A stretch of DNA of 64,000 nt, taken from the NCBI GenBank assembly GCA_037013495.1, contig CM072801.1:16359501-16423500 (forward strand). Reading direction: 5' to 3'. Position numbers and translations under genes: made by a program. The DNA is from Hippophae tibetana. Lineage: Eukaryota; Streptophyta; Magnoliopsida; Rosales; Elaeagnaceae. The notes under the pieces were generated by a model. The model searched no databases. It was not told the DNA's origin and saw only the letters and a list, made by a program, of their open reading frames with translations. This document shows, one piece after another, positions 57,754 to 64,000 of this stretch. The first letter of the stretch is position 1; each line of letters opens with the position of its first letter.

Positions 57754-60337
57754 AACAAAATTATTCATTTTCACACACAACTCAGCCTACTTGCCTCCCC
57801 CAATATCTCTCTAGCTATATTTGCTTTTATGTCAGTTTCTTTTTTTAACTGCACTTGTAATAGTTCGAACATAAGATCTAAAATGAAAAATGGGTAAATA
57901 TTATTGTCATATCATTAAATGGACCATTAATTACTTAGTATAATAATATACAGGTAGATTTTTATATTGAACGATTAGGAAATTAATGTATAATTATTAG
58001 ACAAGTTGGTTTTCTCCTTTGTTTTAAAGTTGGATAAAAGCTCACATGTTTTCTGTAGTCTTAGTGTATAATATGACTTGTATTCATTTTTAGCAAGTCA
58101 GTTATTAGCATTCTACAATGCATATATTACAACTTGCAATATAGAACTCCTAAAATAGCTAGGTATTGAGTTCGAGGTTCAAATATAATGTAAAAGATAG
58201 CATGTAATTGAATTAGCTTTTAAATAATATGTTATCTATATATAATATGTACATACATTATACGTATAATGTGTACATAATATATATTTATTTATATATA
58301 AAAATTAGATACGTGCATATCTACACGACATTTACAACTAATATGTATGCATATTTAAGTCTTACTCAAAATTGAATATATGCACGTGAAACAATAGTGA
58401 TGGGTTAAAATGAAAGCTTATCTTGAAAGGGGTTATTTGGGGCAATTTTTCGTTTTGTAGCTTACTTTTTAAGGAGACTAAATTCATATTTGAGATTTTT
58501 CAATTCACATGCTTTTTTTTTTGTATGAAGATAATTATTAGTTCTTTTTTTTTTTTTTTTACAATCAAAGGCAATTTCATGACGTTTGAGTTTTTTTTCT
58601 CTTACAAATAGTATTTAGTAGACTTTAAATATGTGACTTGAAATAAAAATAAATAAATTTTACGCCAAAAATTAGAACAAAATTACTTATAATCTAAATC
58701 TAATTAACCTAAAAAAATGGATAATGGATTTATAAAGCCATGCACCAATATTAATAGAAAATAGAAAATTATAAATAGTACCTCAACTAAGGGTCAAACC
58801 TACGTTACCATTAAACTAGTGGGTGAGGGAGAATGAAAGATAGTCAGTGGTTGAATTGTGAGATTATTAAGAATTTTTTTTTTTAAGAACTCTTATTATT
58901 TCTGGAAAGGATTCTTAATAATTTCAATTAAGAAAGTAAATTAATAATTCCTTTTTTGGGGTAGTTTTATAATTACTTCAAGTTTCAATTTTTCAATTTT
59001 GAATTGAAATTTTAGAAACTTTAAAATTAGTATATTTTATAACTGATCATTTTCAAGATTTATTTTCTAAATATTAAAATTTAGTTTTAAAATCTAGTCA
59101 AATTTTAAAATTTTAAAAAAGAAGAAGTTATATTTGAAATAGTATTTTTTATTTTCTTTATTTCATAAAACAAAATCAATAACCTAATTGCTAATGATCA
59201 ATCATACTAATATTTAAAAAATAAAATAAAATCATGTCATGTAATATTGTCCCTTATTTTCCTTTTCACATCTAAATTATCTCGTTATTTATAGCCACAT
59301 TAACATGAAATTATGATTTATGACATAATAAAGTAATGTTTAATAATTTTTATTTTATTTTTTTATTTTTTGAATTGTATTTTTAAATTCAAAATTTTTA
59401 AAAGAAAAAATGGAAGTTTGTTTGATAACTAAATTTAAACTTTCAATTTTTTAGCTTATTTTTGATAACTTTTCATTAAATTTTTACTCTTTGACCATTT
59501 TAATTATGGCATGATATATAACATTACTGATGATTATGGTTGTTAAAGAATTATACGACATATATTCTCCTAGACTCAAAGCTTGTCTGATGTAAGATTA
59601 GTTAATCTAATTAATTCGATTAATTTATGTTCTTTGTTAAGTTCAATGATCACTTAAATTTTCTTTAAAGAAGGGTCAATTATGGTATTTTTAATATAAC
59701 TCAAATACAAACACTCGTAAATGCATGAGACCCCAATTTCATACATCACTTGCCAATATTTTTTAAATCCATTAATGAAAAAAAGTTTAATTTATGCTAA
59801 GATTAAAAGTGAGTGTAAATGCATACACCGAGTATTTATCATTATATTATTATAAATTAATTAAGAGTTGCGAAATTATGAAAGTAAGGTGACCATTGAA
59901 TATTAAAGAAAAATGCCATAAAGAATTATCGGAGCCGTTTATAATTTGTAAGTACATTAAATTTACAAATTACATTTAATAAAAACCACAACATTTTTTT
60001 TATATTTATTGCATATTTTTAAAGTGTGGTAGATTACTAGTGTTAAATATAAAATTATATAATTAAAGTACTTGTATTAACTAATGAAATAGACTCTCTG
60101 ATCACTATTTACATTTAAAATATATTTTTCTTAATAATAATCAATTATAAAATTAATCAATTTTTTATTTTTTATTTTAAAAATAATAAAAATAATTGTA
60201 AAAATACGATTACATACTGATTAGAGTTAATCCTTAAACTTCTAATTGGAAAATTTTAATCCCTCTTTTTTTTATTTATAGCACTAACAAAAATGATCTC
60301 ATGTTTAAGCATAGAACTCAAAATGTTAATTAGCATG

Positions 60338-60390
<53 letters not shown>

Positions 60391-61462
60391 GTGTATTTAT
60401 TATATAAGTTAAGAAAAATATTTTATAATAATTTATGCATGCAGGATCAATTCATATTTTACGTTCCAAACTTCACTTGCAATACTGATATATTGAAATG
60501 TTATTTTATTTTTTCTATTAATAATATTAATATGTTATTTAATGTATGTAATATTACTAATAAATTAAAATATTAATGGTAGTAGAATATAAAACTACAT
60601 TTACCTCATAAGGAAAACTATACCCATTTTTAATGTTAGACAGGTGAAGTTAATAGAAATTATCATTTTATCAAAAATAAAAAATCAATTAGCAAGTGCA
60701 TTTAATGAAAAATTATCTTATTAATTATAATTATAATAATTTTATAATATAAATAATACTCTAAAACAAAAATAAAAACATATCTATCTCAACTTATCTT
60801 AAAAATAGTAAGAAGATGTGTTATTGACGTTTATCATAATTCATAAATATTTTTTTAAAAAAATATTATTATATATTATAATTATAATTAATATAATAAT
60901 TTATTCAATATAATTGTATAAATTTAATTATACTACCCTAACAAATCATTTAACATTCAATATATTACCCTTTTCCAATAAAGTAAGAACTGCTACAAAT
61001 ATTTATGTTATTTCAGCGTAGAAACTTCAGTAACCAAAATAAGTTAGAAATGAATGAAACTCTGTTAACTGACTGTAACTGTTCATAAATAACAGCTCAG
61101 CGGTGATTGGATACATAGAAGCAGTTAAGGCTTTGGCATGTGAGATATTGGATCTGATAGCAGAAGGTCTGGGGGTGACAGACACGTCAGTATTGAGTAG
61201 GCTAATCAGCAATATTGATAGTGATTCAGTTTTCAGGCTTAATCACTACCCACCTGTGACTAAAAGCATAAAGGACAATGACGCGTCTGCCTCTTACAGT
61301 GCCAGCAAAGTGGGATTGGGGGAACACTCTGACCCTCAGATCTTGACCATCTTGAGATCCAATGATGTTTGTGGCCTTCAGATTTCTTTAGAGGATGGAG
61401 TGTGGGTCCCTGTGCCTTCTGAACCCACTGCTTTTTGGGTTAATGTGGGTGACTTGTTACAG
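57309..61462 (+). CDS. GA2ox: Gibberellin 2-beta-dioxygenase, exons 1B and 2 (gene 3'-incomplete)
   Basis: Exon 1 (57309-57694) joins exon 2 (61096-61462) in frame through a split Ser codon, giving 251 residues; GA2ox proteins are about 330, so the last exon is outside the window. It belongs to the Fe(II)/2-oxoglutarate dioxygenases that 2-beta-hydroxylate and so inactivate C19 gibberellins. It shows the N-terminal DIOX_N part (ACENYGFFKVINHGIS, about residues 38-53), AGPACPFGYG and FRLNHYPP. The first two iron ligands are His and Asp in GEHSDPQILTILRSNDVCGL. The second His and the Arg binding 2-oxoglutarate belong to exon 3. Splice sites are TTCAG|GTAATT, ATAACAG|CTCAG and TTACAG|GTTGGT, and intron positions fit the family. 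A copia element lies in intron 2. Confidence 0.9.
57695..61095 (+). other. GA2ox intron 1, 3.4 kb
   Basis: Starts GTAATT, ends ATAACAG. AT-rich throughout, with a long (TA)n tract at about 60341-60388. No transposon protein or exon was recognised inside. It is long for this gene family, where intron 1 is usually a few hundred bases to a few kb. Confidence 0.75.
60341..60388. repeat. (TA)n microsatellite, about 23 units
   Basis: Uninterrupted TA dinucleotides within GA2ox intron 1. Confidence 0.95.
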
Positions 61463-61604
61463 GTTGGTCAATTCTCTCACATTATCTCTTTACATAGAAA
61501 TAAAAAAAAAATCTACGTACATAAACAATACGATTAAATTAAAAAATTGAATTTAATTAGTTAGATTTGTATTAATTTAATTAATAAATTGTATTTAGAT
61601 TAAA
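61463..61604 (+). other. GA2ox intron 2, part before the copia insertion
   Basis: Begins GTTGGTCAATT after a complete Gln codon (phase 0), the position where other GA2ox genes continue with VMTNGRF in the last exon. No exon 3 is seen before the copia LTR. Confidence 0.75.
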
Positions 61605-61946
61605 TGTTAAGTTATATTTGATATTATAATTTACTTATACTTCACTTGTATTACACTTGTATTATTTCACTTTATTACATTTTTACTATTTCACTTGTAC
61701 TGCACTTTTACTATTACACTTGTACTACACTTACTATTTCACTTGTACTACACTTACTATTTCACTTGTACTACACTTGTACTATTTCACGTGTACTATA
61801 TTTACTATTTCACTTGTACTACACTTACTATTTCACTTGTACTACACTTGTTATAACTCTATAAATAGAGTTCTTTATGTACATTCTAAAATACATCAAT
61901 ACAACATTAAATCATTCTTTCTTCTTATCTCTCTATACTCTTCACA
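61605..61946 (+). repeat. 5' LTR of copia element 4, with internal minisatellite
   Basis: Starts TGTTAAG, ends TTCACA directly before the PBS, 342 bp. A CTATAAATAGA TATA box lies at about 61859-61869. From about 61630 to 61855 a ~23-bp motif, actatttcacttgtactaca plus ctt, repeats about eight times with length changes; this produces the spurious Tyr/Thr-rich frames there. Confidence 0.87.
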
Positions 61947-61959
61947 TGGTATCAGAGCC
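61947..61959 (+). promoter_or_regulatory. Copia element 4 primer binding site
   Basis: TGGTATCAGAGCC, complementary to the initiator tRNA-Met 3' end, immediately after the LTR. Confidence 0.93.
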
Positions 61960-62210
61960 TCTCATATACCTCTAAAATTTCTATCAAAATTTTGCCTATC
62001 TTCATCACAGCCAACCCGGCTCACCCTAACTCGGTTCACTCCAACTCGGCTCACCTCAACTCGACTCACTCCAACCCGGCTCACTCCAACCTGGCTCACC
62101 TTAACCCGGTTTCAGGCTTGTTTTCAACTCCTCTTTCAATTTTTAAGGATATCTCCTTTATACTATTTCTATATATTTGCTTTATATTTCCTCCATTATT
62201 TCGTTAAAAT

Positions 62211-63497
62211 AGACCGAAATGATGTCCCAAAATCAATCTCTACCACCATTGATGATACTAACTACCTAGCCTGGGCACAAGCAGTGAAAAGTTTCTTGAA
62301 AGGCGCAAGCTATCGCGTTTCATAATTGGTGATATCTCTATACCCATCCAAGAAATCATTGAAAACAACTCCTTATTTGCTGACCACTTTGAAGACTATG
62401 AGAGTAAACACCATCAAATTATTACATGGTTCCGTAACACCACCTTACCCTCCATCCATGGTGAATTTGAGCGTTTTGACACTGCCAAAAAAGTTTGGGA
62501 ATTTCTTGAGGCTCGCTTCACTACAACAGATTTGGCCAACCAATATCAACTTCTAACAACTCTTCATACCAAACGCCAAAGGGCTGATCAAACCATTAAC
62601 TAATTTCTCTCTGAAATGCATACTATTTGGGATCAACTCGCTTTCTCTGAACCAACTTGGACGAACAAGATTGATGCTGAGATGTTTTCAACTTACCGTA
62701 ATCACCAACGTCTTGTTATTTTTCTCATGGCTCTCCATGATCGATTTGAACCTGTTCGGGCTTCCTTACTCCATCGGAGTCCTTTCCCATCCTTAGATAC
62801 TACTGTGACCGAGCTTCACTCTGAAGAAACTCGGATGGGGGTTTTCAAAGTTCATCATACAAATTATGTTCTTGCCACCCTCTTTTATTGCCCTAAAGAA
62901 GGTTCAAAAGAGGACTTCAAACATCAAGGTTGCACCTACTGTCACAACCCCAATCATGAGCTTCTTACATGTCCCATTCGGGTATGTATATATTGTCACA
63001 AGAAGGGTCCAGGATACTTTAACAGAGATTGCTTTCGGAATCCCTCTCAACATGGTTCAGGTAAAAATAGTAACTCATATATCACTGCTGCTGTTTCTGA
63101 GGATAATCATGACAAATTTACCTTCTCTACTCAAGAACTTGAAGGTCTTCTTAAACATATTCTCTCACAATCTAGTAATCCTCCTCCTACTGCCTTGTCT
63201 CTCACATCAGGTAAATATTTATGGTATTTTGATTCTGCTTGTTGTAACCATATGACTCATGATACTCACATCTTCTCTCCCACACAATCTTCCATCTCTA
63301 AACCTTTAATTCAAACGGCCAATGGTTCACATATGCATGTTAATGTTGTAGGACAAGTTTCCACATCTTCTATATCACTTTCTGACACCTTTTATATTCC
63401 CAACCTTACTCTAAATCTTATCTCTGTTGGTCAATTATGTGAACTTGGTCTTACTATTACTTTTTGCTCTTCTGGTTGTCATGTGCAGGATCCATAG
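62211..63497 (+). pseudogene. Copia element 4 gag, zinc knuckles and protease
   Basis: DTNYLAWAQAVKSFLKG is followed by a 1-bp deletion at about 62301-62304, then RKLSRFIIGDISIPIQEI in the next frame and WFRNTTLPSIHGEFERFDTA. A stop at about 62600 (TIN-stop-FLSEM) precedes TIWDQLAFSEPTW and LMALHDRFEPVRASLLHRSP. Knuckles CTYCHNPNHELLTC and CIYCHKKGPGYFNRDC follow; the second lacks its His. The protease has WYFDSACCNHMT (Asp kept, Gly changed to Ala) and NLTLNLISVGQLCELGL. Confidence 0.88.
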
Positions 63498-64000
63498 ACA
63501 GGACAGATCCTTGGGATAGGTCGTAAGATTGGACGATTATTTGAACTTATCGACCTTCATCTACCCAATTCTCCTCATACTTCCGTTGTTGCTTCTACTA
63601 CTCCTATCAACCTATAGCATGCTCGTCTAGGCCATACGTCTATAGGACGTCTTCGTCCCTTAGCATCTTCTGGTAAATTAGGATCTGTTTCTATTTTTGA
63701 TAATGTAAATTGTTTGCCTTGTCAATTGGGAAAACAACCTGCTTTATGTTTTAATAAAAGTGATTCTACTTCTGTCTCCCCTTTTGACTTAATTCATTCT
63801 GATGTTTGGGGTCCATCCCCACATCCTACTATGGGGGGATGTGTTTACTTTGTCATTTTTATTGATGATTATTCAAGATTCACATGGATTTTTCTCATGA
63901 AACATAGATCTGAATTACCCAAAATTTATTATGATTTTGCCCAAATGGTTAAAACCTAATTTTCTCAAAATATCAAAGTACTTAAAGTTGATAATGCTAT
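63498..64000 (+). pseudogene. Copia element 4 integrase N-terminal part
   Basis: After a stop the frame gives HARLGHTSIGRL...CLPCQLGKQ (the HHCC zinc motif; a TAG stands where the conserved Trp before HARLGH is expected). The core starts FDLIHSDVWGPSPHPTMGG with the first catalytic Asp, then YFVIFIDDYSRFTWIFLMKH. A stop at 63957 precedes the second acidic residue, read as KVDNA at the window edge. Confidence 0.87.

Larger units (their letters stand above)
61605..64000 (+). mobile_element. Ty1/copia retrotransposon in GA2ox intron 2, runs off the right edge
   Basis: 5' LTR, PBS, gag, zinc knuckles, protease and the first part of integrase are in order on the plus strand; RT, RNase H and the 3' LTR must lie beyond 64000. 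One frameshift and several stops are present, so it is inactive. It has the same orientation as the GA2ox gene. Confidence 0.9.

Noticed and set aside
61646-62207. Tyr/Leu- and Ser/Asn-rich + strand ORFs
   Set aside because: They translate the LTR minisatellite and the leader repeats (ctcggctcactccaac type) of copia element 4.
1-64000. CRISPR arrays, tRNA or rRNA genes, bacterial operons
   Set aside because: No regularly spaced repeat-spacer pattern, no tRNA A/B boxes in a foldable context and no rRNA sequence were seen; the window is plant nuclear DNA.

Overview
This window is nuclear DNA of an AT-rich eudicot plant. Three things show this: a spliced TAS3 trans-acting siRNA gene, a C19-type gibberellin 2-oxidase (GA2ox) gene with plant exon structure, and many plant-type Ty1/copia and Ty3/gypsy retrotransposons. 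No bacterial, organellar, tRNA or rRNA genes were seen. The species cannot be named from the sequence alone.

Layout. 1-9.2 kb: AT-rich DNA with a decayed Athila-like gypsy protease fragment and a 77-bp tandem duplication. 9.3-10.6 kb: a TAS3 locus on the + strand, with a GC-richer promoter, one intron, a 55-codon spliced ORF that ends 9 nt before the 5' miR390 site, one tasiARF, and a cleavable 3' miR390 site. 10.6-19 kb: AT-rich DNA with no recognisable genes. 19-25 kb: a small hAT element with a perfect 8-bp target duplication, tandem repeats, a short LTR element with few coding remnants, a cluster of palindromes and a CACTA-like end. 25.5-32.7 kb: minus-strand gene fragments (a COQ11-like SDR pseudogene and exons of an unknown gene) split by a dead minus-strand copia element. 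33.5-38.8 kb: a full-length minus-strand copia element with both LTRs. 39.2-40.7 kb: a plus-strand copia RT/RNase H relic followed by a minisatellite. 43.1-49.9 kb: a decayed Tat-lineage-like gypsy element with 3' tandem repeats and an antisense ORF region. 50.0-50.3 kb: a second CACTA-like end. 51.8-64 kb: the GA2ox locus.

The GA2ox locus is the other main feature. About 1 kb of promoter plus first exon exists twice in direct orientation, separated by an internally deleted Athila-like gypsy element. The downstream copy (B) has an intact splice donor and conserved residues and joins in frame to exon 2. The upstream copy (A) has a weakened donor and a change at a conserved Ala. A copia element sits 142 bp into intron 2 and runs off the right edge, so exon 3 is not in the window.

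Functionally, the two host genes belong to hormone control of development. TAS3 makes tasiARFs that repress auxin response factors 2/3/4, using AGO7-miR390. GA2ox inactivates bioactive gibberellins. They are about 42 kb apart, separated mostly by transposons, and nothing in the sequence links their regulation.
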